Shown one piece after another: positions 14,487-23,797 of a stretch of DNA of 64,000 nucleotides; the first letter of the stretch is position 1; the number at the start of each line of letters is the position of its first letter. Origin of the DNA: Lachnospiraceae bacterium (GTDB lineage: Bacteria; Bacillota; Clostridia; Lachnospirales; Lachnospiraceae); the NCBI GenBank assembly GCA_902363135.1, contig CABIZF010000012.1, positions 14,600-78,599 on the forward strand, given 5' to 3'. A program made the position numbers and the translations under genes. The notes beneath the pieces are model-generated. The model ran no database searches. It was not told where the DNA came from and saw only the letters and a program-made list of their open reading frames with translations.

Positions 14487-15152
14487 TTATAATCCCATCT
14501 TTTCCTTCACAACCAGCAGACTTTCGCACACTGCGATCGTCATCTTTTCGATCTCCTCGGTCGGCTGCAGCATATCCGGTACCATGACCGGCATCATACC
14601 ACCTGCATATGCAGCGCGAATACCGTTGTAGGAGTCCTCGATCACAATCGTTTTTTCCGGCTTCGCGCCAAGTGCTGCGCATGCAGTCAGGAAAATTTCC
14701 GGGTGCGGCTTGCTGTGACTGACCATATCTCCGCAAATGACCTGATCGAAGTAGTCACGAATGCCTGCATCCTTCAGTTCCTTTAAGACGCTCGCCTGCG
14801 CTGTCGAAGTTGCCAGCGCAACCGGAATGTGTGACTCCTTTAAAGCGGCAAGCAGCTCCCGGCCTCCCTTTTTCACCGTCAGGCTCTGCTCATAATACGG
14901 TCCAAAAAACAGTGCCCGCATTTCCTGCTTATATACCGCATACGGAAAATCCTCCCCATAGGTATCCAGAAAAATACGCACCGTCGCCTCCTGGTTCAGT
15001 CCGAGGCACTTTCGGCATGTATCCTCAATGTGAGGAATTCCATACTTTTTTGCCACCTCCTGCCAGCACGCCACAACGACCTTCTCCGTATCAAAGATCA
15101 CGCCATCCATATCAAATAATACTGCCGAAAACTCCGGAAACTGTTTTTCCAT
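14487..15152 (-). CDS. HAD-superfamily phosphatase, beta-phosphoglucomutase-like
   Basis: 221 residues. Motif I DMDGVIFDTE (D14, D16), motif II ATSTAQ, motif III lysine in SHSKPHPEIF and motif IV IEDSYNGIRAA are all present, with a helical cap between motifs I and II. This subfamily includes beta-phosphoglucomutase and sugar-phosphate phosphatases; the substrate cannot be told. Single gene, followed on the other side by the toxin-antitoxin unit. Confidence 0.88.
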   Translation of the reverse strand: MEKQFPEFSAVLFDMDGVIFDTEKVVVACWQEVAKKYGIPHIEDTCRKCLGLNQEATVRIFLDTYGEDFPYAVYKQEMRALFFGPYYEQSLTVKKGGRELLAALKESHIPVALATSTAQASVLKELKDAGIRDYFDQVICGDMVSHSKPHPEIFLTACAALGAKPEKTIVIEDSYNGIRAAYAGGMMPVMVPDMLQPTEEIEKMTIAVCESLLVVKEKMGL

Positions 15153-15208
15153 GATGTATTATCCTCATCTTTCTGTAATTTACTACACTTTCGCTGTATA
15201 AAATGCGT

Positions 15209-15242
15209 AAAAGGCAGCTCTCGTTTGAAAGGACTGCCTTTT
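15209..15242. terminator. Bidirectional terminator between HAD gene and toxin-antitoxin
   Basis: AAAAGGCAG/CTGCCTTTT stem. It serves the toxin-antitoxin transcript on the minus strand. Confidence 0.7.
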
Positions 15243-15244
15243 CT

Positions 15245-15523
15245 CTACATATTAAAAATGTCCGCATGCGAACCTGTATCTATCAATGTTAATGTCAGGA
15301 TATCATCCTCAAGCAAATATACAAGAAGCCAATCTGGCTTTATATGACATTCACGGAAGCCCTGAAATCTGCCGCTCAATCCATGATCATGATATTTCTC
15401 TTCTAGTTGCCTTCCTTGGCGTAAAGCATCAACAACTTCATCAAGAAGTGAAAGATTCAGCCCTCGCTTTTTCATAAGTCTGTAGCTCTTTTTATATGCA
15501 GTTGTAAACTTAACCTCGTACAT
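15245..15523 (-). CDS. YafQ-family mRNA interferase toxin
   Basis: 92 residues, RelE/ParE superfamily. It shows the YafQ pattern KYHDHGLSG, RECHIKPDWLLVY and TGSHADIF, including the histidines and the D-W pair used for ribosome-dependent mRNA cleavage in E. coli YafQ. It is encoded two bases after the antitoxin gene, so the pair is cotranscribed. The toxin is expected to be active because all conserved positions are present. Confidence 0.9.
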   Translation of the reverse strand: MYEVKFTTAYKKSYRLMKKRGLNLSLLDEVVDALRQGRQLEEKYHDHGLSGRFQGFRECHIKPDWLLVYLLEDDILTLTLIDTGSHADIFNM

Positions 15524-15525
15524 TT

Positions 15526-15798
15526 TTATTCTTCCAATGCCTTCTTCAATTCATCCATACTGGTATATCCCTTGATTGCAGGATCCCGTGAAATACGTTT
15601 GGCTTCTTCCATCGCATCCAATGTTTTCTGCGTAAAATGAGGCATTTCTACTTTAAATGGAATACCTCCACGAAGGACACACTGATGAAGAAAAAGGTTC
15701 ACGGCACTGGACATATCAAGTCCCAGATCTTTAAATAAGTCAGTAGCCTGTTTCTTTATATCTGCATCAATCCGAATCTGAGTTGGAGCTGTTGCCAC
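15526..15798 (-). CDS. RelB/DinJ-family antitoxin
   Basis: About 90 residues, starting at a GTG with AGGCGG six bases upstream; a TTG at 15816 would overlap that ribosome site. The N-terminus TQIRIDADIKKQATDLFKDL is the ribbon-helix-helix DNA-binding domain typical of DinJ. The C-terminal helix binds the toxin. The complex usually represses its own promoter. It stands immediately upstream of the YafQ-like toxin. Confidence 0.88.
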   Translation of the reverse strand: MATAPTQIRIDADIKKQATDLFKDLGLDMSSAVNLFLHQCVLRGGIPFKVEMPHFTQKTLDAMEEAKRISRDPAIKGYTSMDELKKALEE

Positions 15799-15963
15799 AA
15801 TATCACCGCCTTTCAACTATATAATAATCATTTTAGTATACATTGTCAACCGTTTATTCTTTTTCAGGTTTTTAAAACCACTTGCGGTTTTCTCCTTTAT
15901 TCTGCTAAAATAACACTTAGATACCTAACTATTTTCAAAAGTTTTTAAACAGGAGTTTTTTTT

Positions 15964-16953
15964 ATGATTACACTGAACGATTACCTCTACTCCGGAGACA
16001 CTCTGCTCCGGATTCTGCAAAAATACATTGAAGATTTACGGAAAGAAGCACGCAAGACCCACAATGAGATCGACCTCGTACACTGCAATTTTCTCCTCCA
16101 GATCCGGGAGCTGCTTGAGCACAATGATTTCCTGACTGCCCAGTCACAGCAGATTCGGGAATTCTACAAATATATGGCGCGGGAATATCCGTTTCTTGCC
16201 TTCACATTTAAAGGGCGTATCAAGTCCCTTATCCGGGCAGAAGAAAAATTTAACGGCTATATTGTCGAATTCATTTATGACTATTATACGCAGCATGGAA
16301 CTTATCCGCCGCTCTCGGAGCTGAAGAACCGCCTGAGCTGTTTCCGGGATTTCATTGCCTACCGGATCGTCATTTCCATGCCGCGCTGTCATCTGGAACG
16401 TGAAGAAGACCGGGAAGCGCAGGAGCTAAAGTATCTGTATGAGATTGCAAATATCCTTCCCTCCTTTTTGGAGGAGCGAGGCTTCACGGTCGAACCTGCA
16501 AATGGGATAAAAGAGAGCTCCTCTCCACTGCTGAACGAAGACGCTAAGCCTTATTACCGGGACTACATCTGCGAGCAGAATGTCTACGGCTACCAGTCTC
16601 TTCACATTACGTTCTATGACAACAGCTCCCGCTCCTACATGGAAGTACAGCTTCGCACCAAACGCATGGACGACATTGCCGAAATCGGACCGGCCAACCA
16701 TCTTGGCTATGAAAAGCGTCAGGAAAATGAGCGTGCCAGAAGAGACGCCATTCCGGTCGGAGAAAATATCTACTTTGATGAAGCCTATGAGCGCGGCATG
16801 CAGCTGCTCCAGCTCGACCTCTCCAGTCTCGATGTAAACATGTTCTCCGCCATGAACAACAGCCTGATCAATGACGGCTGCGGTCTCTACCGCGGACGGC
16901 TGATTCTGCCGTACGAGCATTTGTCGCGGTTCCAGAATGATTTGATCGACTGA
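15964..16953 (+). CDS. RelA/SpoT-domain (p)ppGpp synthetase-like protein
   Basis: 329 residues. The synthetase core lies in the middle: RDFIAYRIVIS, NVYGYQSLHITF and MEVQLRTKRMDDIAEIGPANH, matching the RelA/SpoT substrate-binding segment. No HD hydrolase, TGS or ACT domain is seen, so it resembles a small alarmone synthetase, although it is longer than RelQ or RelP (about 210-260). The long N-terminal helical region (1-110) is of unknown role. It probably makes alarmones from GTP or GDP and ATP; catalytic competence is not proven. Confidence 0.82.
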   Translation: MITLNDYLYSGDTLLRILQKYIEDLRKEARKTHNEIDLVHCNFLLQIRELLEHNDFLTAQSQQIREFYKYMAREYPFLAFTFKGRIKSLIRAEEKFNGYIVEFIYDYYTQHGTYPPLSELKNRLSCFRDFIAYRIVISMPRCHLEREEDREAQELKYLYEIANILPSFLEERGFTVEPANGIKESSSPLLNEDAKPYYRDYICEQNVYGYQSLHITFYDNSSRSYMEVQLRTKRMDDIAEIGPANHLGYEKRQENERARRDAIPVGENIYFDEAYERGMQLLQLDLSSLDVNMFSAMNNSLINDGCGLYRGRLILPYEHLSRFQNDLID

Positions 16954-16994
16954 ATGCCGGGCAAATAAGCAATATAAAGTGCTGCAAAAAACAT

Positions 16995-17035
16995 GGGCGC
17001 AGGTCATCCATAACCTGCGCCCTCTGTTCTTTCTC
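16995..17035. terminator. Bidirectional terminator between RelA-like gene and fucI
   Basis: GGGCGCAGGT/ACCTGCGCCC, a 10-bp perfect stem. T-rich sequence follows on the plus strand and AAAAAA precedes it, so it can stop transcripts from both sides. Confidence 0.8.
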
Positions 17036-17068
17036 TTCTGTTTTTAGCGAAAAATACTATTCTGGATC

Positions 17069-18838
17069 TTAGCGATACCTCGGCCCATACGCCCGGCATG
17101 CGGCCAGATCGGCGGCTTCCAGATCCTTCGTTCCGAAGGATGCCCATACATGTGGGCGGAAGATTGCTTCCTCCGATACGTTGTGCATCGTGACCGGAAT
17201 GCGGAGCATGGAAGCCAGGGTGATCAGATCCGCTCCGATATGACCATGTACGAAGGCTCCGTGGTTTGCTCCCCAGTTTGCTATCACACTGTAGACATCA
17301 CGAAACGCTTTCTCACCGGTCGTGCGCGGAACGAACCAGGTCGTCGGCCAGGTGCGGTCGGTACGCAGATCAATCTTCTCATGAACGTCCTCCGGTAATA
17401 CGATGCTCCAGCCCTCTGCGATCTGCAGTACCGGACCGATACCATCTACCAGGTTGACACGCACCATCGTCAGCGGCATTTTCGCATCTGTTCGGAAATG
17501 AGAGGAATATCCGCCACCGCGGAACTGACAGAGCTCTGCCGGACACCAGTCCGTTGCACCAAGGCAGGCATCGATGTCTTTTTCCTCCATCTGCCACCAC
17601 GACTTCATCACACCATTGCCATCTGCATCAGTAGATTTACCGGTCGCATCAAGGCAGGTCGATCCGGAATTGATCAGGTGGATAAATCCATCCTTCGCAT
17701 CGCCTTCCGGTTTCCAGCCGGTCACGCGCTCCACTGCCTCCGGACTCCAGTAGCAGCGCACATCCGAGAACCCGCTCGCCTTTCCGGTCAGTAGATTACC
17801 AAACAGCATGGACAGTCCGTTTAAATTATCATTTTCTGTCGCAAATACCGTCGGCTGACGTTTTCCATGCCAGTCAAAAGACGAATTCAGAATCGCTTCT
17901 GTGAAATCGCCGTTTGGCTGATAATCGGTCCACATCCGCTGCCCCTGAAATCCGCCGAACAGTCCGTTTCTTCCGAGTGCTTCTTCTTTAAAGCCCATTG
18001 CATCCAGCTTTTCATTGCCGAGCATCACATCACGGATAATCATCGTCATTTTTACGACAAATTCCCACTCTTCATCCTTCTGCTTCCGTGTATGCGCACG
18101 CTCTGCCGGATTCGGATCATAGCCCTCTTTGCAGTGCTGTTTTACCCATGTAAGTGCCTCCTGAAACTCCTCCGGATCATAGATGCCCTGATCCATACGG
18201 CGCAGAATTTCCGTCATATCGACCCACTCCGGCCGCATGCCAAGATACTGAATATAGAAGGACGGATCAAGAAACGATCCCATAATACCCATGGATACCG
18301 CGCCAAATCCGACATATGCCTTATTCTGCATCTGTCCGACGGCCAGCGCACAGCGTGCAAACCGCAGGATCTTCTCTGCAACATCTGCCGGAATTTCCTT
18401 TTCTTCCATGTCCTGCACATCCCGTCCGTAAATCGAAAAGCACGGACGTTTCATCTGATTGTGTGCAGCCAGCGCCGATGCCAAATAGACCGCACCCGGA
18501 CGCTCCGTTCCGTTAAAGCCCCAGATCGCTTTTACCGTCATTGGATTTAAGTCGATCGTCTCAAGTGGATAGCACCAGCTTGGCGTGACACTCAACGTCG
18601 CGGTGACATGCTGTGCCGCAAACTCCTGCTCACACCGGGCAGCCTCCTCTCCGCCTGCAATACTGCCGGAGAAAATGACGACCTTCGCCGGTGTCCCGTC
18701 CGCATAAAAGACGTTCTGCTCGATCAGCGCCTTTGCTGCCTCTGCCATCTCCCGCACTTTTCCTTCCAATGCATCCCGGATGCCGAGTCTTCTTGAATCT
18801 ACAATCGGGCGAATCCCGATCGCCGGATAACTTTTCAT
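17069..18838 (-). CDS. fucI: L-fucose isomerase FucI
   Basis: 589 residues (E. coli FucI has 591). Converts L-fucose to L-fuculose; these enzymes also accept D-arabinose. Typical sequence is present throughout: the N-terminal IGIRPIVDSRRLGIRDAL, AIWGFNGTERPGAVYLA, the metal-binding region ATENDNLNGLSMLFGNLLTG, and the C-terminal WGANHGAFVHGHIGADL. It is the last gene of a seven-gene cluster that begins with an ABC transporter. No fuculokinase or fuculose-phosphate aldolase gene lies in the window. Confidence 0.96.
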   Translation of the reverse strand: MKSYPAIGIRPIVDSRRLGIRDALEGKVREMAEAAKALIEQNVFYADGTPAKVVIFSGSIAGGEEAARCEQEFAAQHVTATLSVTPSWCYPLETIDLNPMTVKAIWGFNGTERPGAVYLASALAAHNQMKRPCFSIYGRDVQDMEEKEIPADVAEKILRFARCALAVGQMQNKAYVGFGAVSMGIMGSFLDPSFYIQYLGMRPEWVDMTEILRRMDQGIYDPEEFQEALTWVKQHCKEGYDPNPAERAHTRKQKDEEWEFVVKMTMIIRDVMLGNEKLDAMGFKEEALGRNGLFGGFQGQRMWTDYQPNGDFTEAILNSSFDWHGKRQPTVFATENDNLNGLSMLFGNLLTGKASGFSDVRCYWSPEAVERVTGWKPEGDAKDGFIHLINSGSTCLDATGKSTDADGNGVMKSWWQMEEKDIDACLGATDWCPAELCQFRGGGYSSHFRTDAKMPLTMVRVNLVDGIGPVLQIAEGWSIVLPEDVHEKIDLRTDRTWPTTWFVPRTTGEKAFRDVYSVIANWGANHGAFVHGHIGADLITLASMLRIPVTMHNVSEEAIFRPHVWASFGTKDLEAADLAACRAYGPRYR

Positions 18839-18874
18839 ATCTGCTCACCCTTCCTTTCGTCTCTGAAATGTCCG

Positions 18875-19777
18875 TTATTTTCTCAGCACACTCCGGTAAT
18901 CTGAATTCGGCCCTTCAAATACATACCTCAGATATTCCACCGACCGCCTTGCATCCGCATCCAGTTGCTCCGTTGTCGCACCGTTACTTAAATCTCTCCA
19001 CACCTTAATATCACTTCCGACTCCGCCGCCACTCATGACAAACGGCTCCATAACCACATTTTTCTGATAACCGATCGCCCGCAGCGCCATCCCGATCTCA
19101 TACCACGGGAAGCCGCCCTTGCCCGGCACACGGCGGTTATTCTCACCCACATGGAAATGTCCGAGCTTATTGCCTGCCAGCAGGATCGCCTCGACCATAC
19201 TGTCCTCCTCGATATTCATATGGAAGGTATCCAGCATGATCCTGACTGCATCGACATCGACCTCCTCGACAAATTTCTTACACTCCGCACATGTATTGAG
19301 CAGGTAGCCTTCGAAGCGGTTCAGCACCTCCAAACAGTAGTCTACACCACACTCTCCTGCGATCCTGCCGACCCTGCGCACATTTTCAACACTGCGTGCC
19401 CAGTCGCCCGCCTTGTCGATTGGTTTTGAATAATCAACCGGCCAATACGAGTAAACGCCGCCGCCCAATGTGTGAATATCCAAAATTTCCAGCTTCTTTA
19501 AAATATCCGTATAAAATGCGATTGCATGCTTTACGACCTCCGGATCAGCACTTGCCAGATTTTCCGATGCATTCGGTCCATAACCGGCAGTCAGGATCAC
19601 CCCCTCTGCCTTTGCTTCATGCCGCAGTTCCTTCAGCTTTTCATCGGAAATATCCTTGAGCATTGCACAGGAAATTTCCAAAATATCGAAACCAAGCTTC
19701 TTTACCTTCGATATATAGCGTATCTGCTCCGCCGCCCACTCCTTCTCCCAGTAGGCAAAATAAATTCCATATTTCAT
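18875..19777 (-). CDS. Ketose 3-epimerase (D-tagatose/D-psicose 3-epimerase family)
   Basis: 300 residues, TIM barrel. Strongly resembles clostridial D-psicose 3-epimerases: KYGIYFAYWEKEW, VKKLGFDILEIS, GGGVYSYWPVDYSK, DYCLEVLNRFEGYLLNT, MLDTFHMNIEEDS and VMEPFVMSGGGVGS, with the metal and catalytic glutamates in LEVLNRF and VMEPF. Acts on C3 of free ketoses. The ATG at 19777 has AGGGGG upstream; a start at 19816 is less likely. Beside FucI it may epimerise L-fuculose or another ketose, which is inference. Confidence 0.9.
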   Translation of the reverse strand: MKYGIYFAYWEKEWAAEQIRYISKVKKLGFDILEISCAMLKDISDEKLKELRHEAKAEGVILTAGYGPNASENLASADPEVVKHAIAFYTDILKKLEILDIHTLGGGVYSYWPVDYSKPIDKAGDWARSVENVRRVGRIAGECGVDYCLEVLNRFEGYLLNTCAECKKFVEEVDVDAVRIMLDTFHMNIEEDSMVEAILLAGNKLGHFHVGENNRRVPGKGGFPWYEIGMALRAIGYQKNVVMEPFVMSGGGVGSDIKVWRDLSNGATTEQLDADARRSVEYLRYVFEGPNSDYRSVLRK

Positions 19778-19813
19778 TGCAATTCCCCCTGTCTTTTCCA
19801 TTATCCCATCAGC

Positions 19814-19837
19814 CAAAGCGGATATTCGTAATCTGCC
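19814..19837. repeat. Mosaic repeat fragment
   Basis: AAAGCGGATATTCGTAATCTGCC, a degenerate copy of the GCGGATATTCGCAATCCGC module. It lies between the epimerase and glycosidase-like genes. Confidence 0.6.
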
Positions 19838-19846
19838 ATGCAGCCT

Positions 19847-21886
19847 TTATCTCACTTCCAGCATATGGAACACTTCCAGCTTCGGCAGATGGATCCGCAG
19901 CATACCATCCACTTCCTCCGTCGGCAATTCCCCGCCATCCGGCAGCAGATATGCCCTCTTTCCTGGTGCCTTCACATCAATCGTGATGTCATACATCGGA
20001 GCGATCGGGGACTCCTCCTGCTCATTGATCACTGCAAAATAGTCCGCGCCATCCTTCTGCCACTTGAGCACTTCTACAAACTTTGGTGCATTGGATGTAA
20101 ACGTCGGCTCTCCGGCAAGCAGCTTTACCATCCGCCGGAATACCTGACGGCTCATATACGGACGCGCCATCTCAATCGGCGCTGCCGTCCAGATGATCGA
20201 AGAATCGCCGACCTTTTTCAGAATTGCACACGGCCGGTCGGTATAAATTCCGGGCGGGTTTGAATGAATCGCCGCAAACTCATACGTATCTGTCATCGTA
20301 TATGGCAGCGTCAGCGTCGCCAGCACCGTCATATCTGTATCATCCTCCACCTCGATCTCGATCTGATGCATATCGATTGTAAGAGGTGTCCTCCTTGTAA
20401 ATCCTGCAAACATTTCTGCGCCTGCTTCGGTCGGGCTCATGTAGGTAAAATTGTGTGCCGTCTTTCCAGTTACTCTTACGCCAAGCATCTTCTGCAGCCT
20501 CGGATTCGCGATCGGTCCGCTGATCAGAAGGTTGCCGCCCGCTTTTACATAGGCCTCGATGTCATCCATCTCCTCCTCGCGGATATTTGCCACATGCGAG
20601 AGGATCATCACGCCTGCTTTTTCATCCCGGATATTCTTTGATCCGATGACCTCAAACGGAATATTGTTCTCACGCAGTGTCTTTGCTGCGTTCAGCGGTC
20701 CCTCCAGAAAATACTTCGGTTCAAAGCTCTTTTCCCGGACATCGATCTTCGTCTCGTTCGGGTCATATTTTGCATGCGTTGCAAACCAGATCGCCGCGTC
20801 ATGGTCGAGCTTTCCGGTAATGTATTTCTCGTACTGACTTGTCTTGCTGTAAATGCCTTTCATGATATCATGGTAAACCTCCGGCACGATGCTTCCGTCC
20901 GGGTTGATCGCGTCGACGAGCAGAAATGCTCCGTTATGTACCAATGCTGTGATGACGTGCAGCAGCAGCTCCTCCTGTGTCTTCGTCGTTGTATGATATT
21001 TGAGTTCCGGGTCACATCGTGAAGTATGATAGATAAACGGAAGATTCGGAGATACATTCTTATAATATTTATTGATAAAGCTCTGCTGTAAAAATCCACC
21101 GTAATAGTCGCCGCCAAGATAATCCACATGTTCAGCCAGATACTCAGAGCTGCCGTCGATCCATGAGCAGGCAATCCGGGAAAACTGATGCTCCACCGTC
21201 ACCTCCGGCTTCACTGCCTTGACACATCCCGTCGAAAAAGCCGCAAAGTCTGCGATCCACAGATCCTTCTGATGCACGTATTCCAGCCAGTCCGGGTCCT
21301 CCCAGTCAATGATACGCGGCAGCTCTTTTCCGGTCTCACGCAGATAGCGCTCCCGACAGCTCGGGCAGTAACAGGTCTCCGGGAAGAATGTCATATCGAG
21401 AAACATGCCTTCAAAGTCGTACATTGTATTCATCTCGGTCAGGCAGTCCTTCACATACTGACGGTATCCCGGATTGTTCGGGCAGACGATGCCGTAGCGC
21501 CCGGTCTTGAAATTATCACCTCCGCGGTACTCACGCATATTTTTGCCATCCGCGGTAATAAGCCTCCATTCCGGATGATTCTCATATGCCCAGTTGTCGA
21601 AAATCTGGGTAAAATAGGCGATGACCGCAATGCCGTTCTCATGGCACTTTTTTACCATCGTCCCGAAGAAATCGAATCCTTTCAGCCCCTTATGCATCCT
21701 TCCGACCTTCGTCGGATAATAGGCAAGCCCTGTGTGCGGCCGCCCCTTTACCATCGCTGCCTGTATCCCGGCATCCTTCAGGGCGTCTACATATTCATCA
21801 ACATCAATTTTGCTCAAAAACTCTTCATTCCAGTCATCGATGTGCATATCCATCAGATTTCTTCTGTAATTACCTTCAATCCACAT
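19847..21886 (-). CDS. GHL6/GH151-like glycoside hydrolase, candidate alpha-L-fucosidase
   Basis: 679 residues, no signal peptide, so intracellular. The N-terminal TIM-barrel part starts WIEGNYRRNLMDMHIDDWNE and contains MFLDMTFFPETCYCPSC, with a possible catalytic acidic residue in LDMTF. A beta-galactosidase-type trimerisation domain (about 390-590: GVMILSHVANIREEEMDDIE) and a C-terminal beta domain follow. This order is known from GHL6 proteins, and GH151 alpha-L-fucosidases have a similar build. Position between an AraC regulator and FucI supports action on fucosides, but specificity is inferred. Confidence 0.75.
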   Translation of the reverse strand: MWIEGNYRRNLMDMHIDDWNEEFLSKIDVDEYVDALKDAGIQAAMVKGRPHTGLAYYPTKVGRMHKGLKGFDFFGTMVKKCHENGIAVIAYFTQIFDNWAYENHPEWRLITADGKNMREYRGGDNFKTGRYGIVCPNNPGYRQYVKDCLTEMNTMYDFEGMFLDMTFFPETCYCPSCRERYLRETGKELPRIIDWEDPDWLEYVHQKDLWIADFAAFSTGCVKAVKPEVTVEHQFSRIACSWIDGSSEYLAEHVDYLGGDYYGGFLQQSFINKYYKNVSPNLPFIYHTSRCDPELKYHTTTKTQEELLLHVITALVHNGAFLLVDAINPDGSIVPEVYHDIMKGIYSKTSQYEKYITGKLDHDAAIWFATHAKYDPNETKIDVREKSFEPKYFLEGPLNAAKTLRENNIPFEVIGSKNIRDEKAGVMILSHVANIREEEMDDIEAYVKAGGNLLISGPIANPRLQKMLGVRVTGKTAHNFTYMSPTEAGAEMFAGFTRRTPLTIDMHQIEIEVEDDTDMTVLATLTLPYTMTDTYEFAAIHSNPPGIYTDRPCAILKKVGDSSIIWTAAPIEMARPYMSRQVFRRMVKLLAGEPTFTSNAPKFVEVLKWQKDGADYFAVINEQEESPIAPMYDITIDVKAPGKRAYLLPDGGELPTEEVDGMLRIHLPKLEVFHMLEVR

Positions 21887-21906
21887 GTATCTATCCTCCT
21901 GTTCCT

Positions 21907-21930
21907 GTAAAGCGGCTATTCACCATCCGC
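21907..21930. repeat. Mosaic repeat fragment
   Basis: GTAAAGCGGCTATTCACCATCCGC, a diverged copy of the first module. It lies between the glycosidase-like gene and the AraC gene. Confidence 0.55.
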
Positions 21931-21941
21931 TCTGTTTTTAC

Positions 21942-22886
21942 TCAGAATCCCTCCGCGCACTCGCTCATATTTTCTTCGATCTGCTCCCGGCTCACCATCT
22001 CATCCAGAAACTGGCTCGGTGAAACGCCGATCAGATTTTTAAAAGTCTTGCTGAACACATGAATTCCGGAAAATCCGGTCTGTCGCGCCACCTCTGTAAT
22101 ATTCAGGTCACTTTTCAAAAGCATCTGCCGCGCACGGTCGATCCTGATATTCGTCACATACCGGTGCAGCGAAATACCCAGGTGCGACTGAAAAATACCG
22201 GTCAGATAGTTCGGTGTCACACCGATCACTGCCGCAATGCTGTCATTGTCCATATCCACGCCCGGTTCACAGCTCTGTATATAATCGATTGCCTTTTCAA
22301 TATGGATCCATGCCTTTGTCTTGATCGGGTTTCGGCTGATGCGGCTCTCCCCGTCAATCTGATAGCGCCATGCATAGATCAGAAACGTCGTACATTCCGA
22401 GCGAAGGATGACATCCTTTCCCGGGCGATCCAGATGAAACTCCCGCATCATATCCAGATAACGCCGGACCAGACGGTTCCTCTCGCTCTCCGGAATCTCT
22501 GATACGACGACCTGCTGATGCAGCAGATCCTCTTTCGGCGGAATCGTAAGCTGACGCTCTGCCTCATCAAGCACATCCTTATGAATCAGAGCCCTACGCT
22601 CCGGCGTATCATAAAAATCAAAGTGAATAATATACTGAACAAACGGCTCTTCCCCGTCCGGGATAATCATGTGCGTCATGTACGGCGGTATAATGATCGC
22701 GTTTCCCCGATGCAGCTGATACCGCACTCCCGCGATAATAAATTCCGCGCTGCCGGAAGCAATATAAGTATATACATGATCGATATCCCTCCATTTTCCG
22801 GATAACATCGTCGTCACCTTTTTCAGACGCATCATACGCACATACGGGCTGATCGTTGCAAAATCCACACCCTCCATCCGGCACAT
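21942..22886 (-). CDS. AraC-family regulator of the fucose-type cluster
   Basis: 314 residues. The N-terminal cupin domain includes YTYIASGSAEFIIAGVRYQL and IIIPPYMTHMI. The C-terminal double helix-turn-helix ends TEVARQTGFSGIHVFSKTFK and GVSPSQFLDEM. It sits inside the operon between the transporter and the catabolic genes, so it is probably cotranscribed and activates the operon when its sugar binds. The ATG at 22886 follows GAGG; a methionine three codons on is possible. Confidence 0.88.
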   Translation of the reverse strand: MCRMEGVDFATISPYVRMMRLKKVTTMLSGKWRDIDHVYTYIASGSAEFIIAGVRYQLHRGNAIIIPPYMTHMIIPDGEEPFVQYIIHFDFYDTPERRALIHKDVLDEAERQLTIPPKEDLLHQQVVVSEIPESERNRLVRRYLDMMREFHLDRPGKDVILRSECTTFLIYAWRYQIDGESRISRNPIKTKAWIHIEKAIDYIQSCEPGVDMDNDSIAAVIGVTPNYLTGIFQSHLGISLHRYVTNIRIDRARQMLLKSDLNITEVARQTGFSGIHVFSKTFKNLIGVSPSQFLDEMVSREQIEENMSECAEGF

Positions 22887-22963
22887 ATATCCTCACCTGC
22901 CTCTCCTGTTTTCTTCCGCCACAAGACATTTCCGCTCTTCATTCTCCGGTCTCTTTTGCCCTG

Positions 22964-23797
22964 TCATCCCTTCACCGCGCCTGCCATCATGCCTTCCATA
23001 ATCTTATTATAGAAAAACAGATAGATCACCAGCACCGGTAGCGTTGCCATTGCAAGCGCCGCAAGCAGCAGCGTATAGCTCGTCATATACTGCGAGGTGA
23101 AATACGTCAGACCAATCGGTATGGTTTTTAATGATTCCTGTGAAATCAATACCTGCGCAAATGCAAATTCATTCCACACATGCATAAAGGTCAGAATCAC
23201 GACCGTCGAAAGGATCGGCTTGCAAAGCGGCATCATAATGATAAACATCGTCTTTAGCAGCCCGGCTCCGTCAATCGCTGCAGCCTCCTCCATATCAATC
23301 GAAATCCCCTGCATGTAGCTGTCAATCAAAAATACCGACATCGGAAGCTCCATCGCCACATAGACCGGAATCAATGACCATCTCGAATTCAGGATTCCAA
23401 TCTTCTTCTCCTGAATAAAAAGCGGAACGATCAGTGCATAGATCGGCACCATCATCGCTGCCATCAGCACGCCATAAATCAGGTTGCGTCCGCGGAAGCG
23501 ATATCTGGAGAGCAGATAGCCAAGCGTAAACGAAATCACCAGCACGAGCACCAGAGAAATGATGCTGTTAAAAACACTGTTAAAAGTAAAGGTGCCAAAG
23601 CTCGCACGCTGAAAAGCCGTCACATAATTGCCAAAATTCGGAACTGCCGGAAGCGATATCGGGCTTCGCGCAAACTCCACATCCGTTTTTAAGGACGAAT
23701 ACAGCAGCCACACAACCGGAAAAATACAGGTCAGCGAAAGAAGCATGATCGGAATATTGACCAGCAGATTTGCTCCCCATCGTTTCCATTTCTTCAT
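22964..23797 (-). CDS. Carbohydrate ABC transporter permease, MalG type
   Basis: 277 residues with six membrane spans. The EAA loop EEAAAIDGAGLLKTMFIIMM, which docks the ATPase, lies near residue 190. The start overlaps the preceding permease stop by 4 bases (ATGA), with AAGGAGG upstream. No ATPase gene is in the cluster, so a shared MsmX-like ATPase elsewhere must energise it, as is common in Firmicutes. Confidence 0.93.
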   Translation of the reverse strand: MKKWKRWGANLLVNIPIMLLSLTCIFPVVWLLYSSLKTDVEFARSPISLPAVPNFGNYVTAFQRASFGTFTFNSVFNSIISLVLVLVISFTLGYLLSRYRFRGRNLIYGVLMAAMMVPIYALIVPLFIQEKKIGILNSRWSLIPVYVAMELPMSVFLIDSYMQGISIDMEEAAAIDGAGLLKTMFIIMMPLCKPILSTVVILTFMHVWNEFAFAQVLISQESLKTIPIGLTYFTSQYMTSYTLLLAALAMATLPVLVIYLFFYNKIMEGMMAGAVKG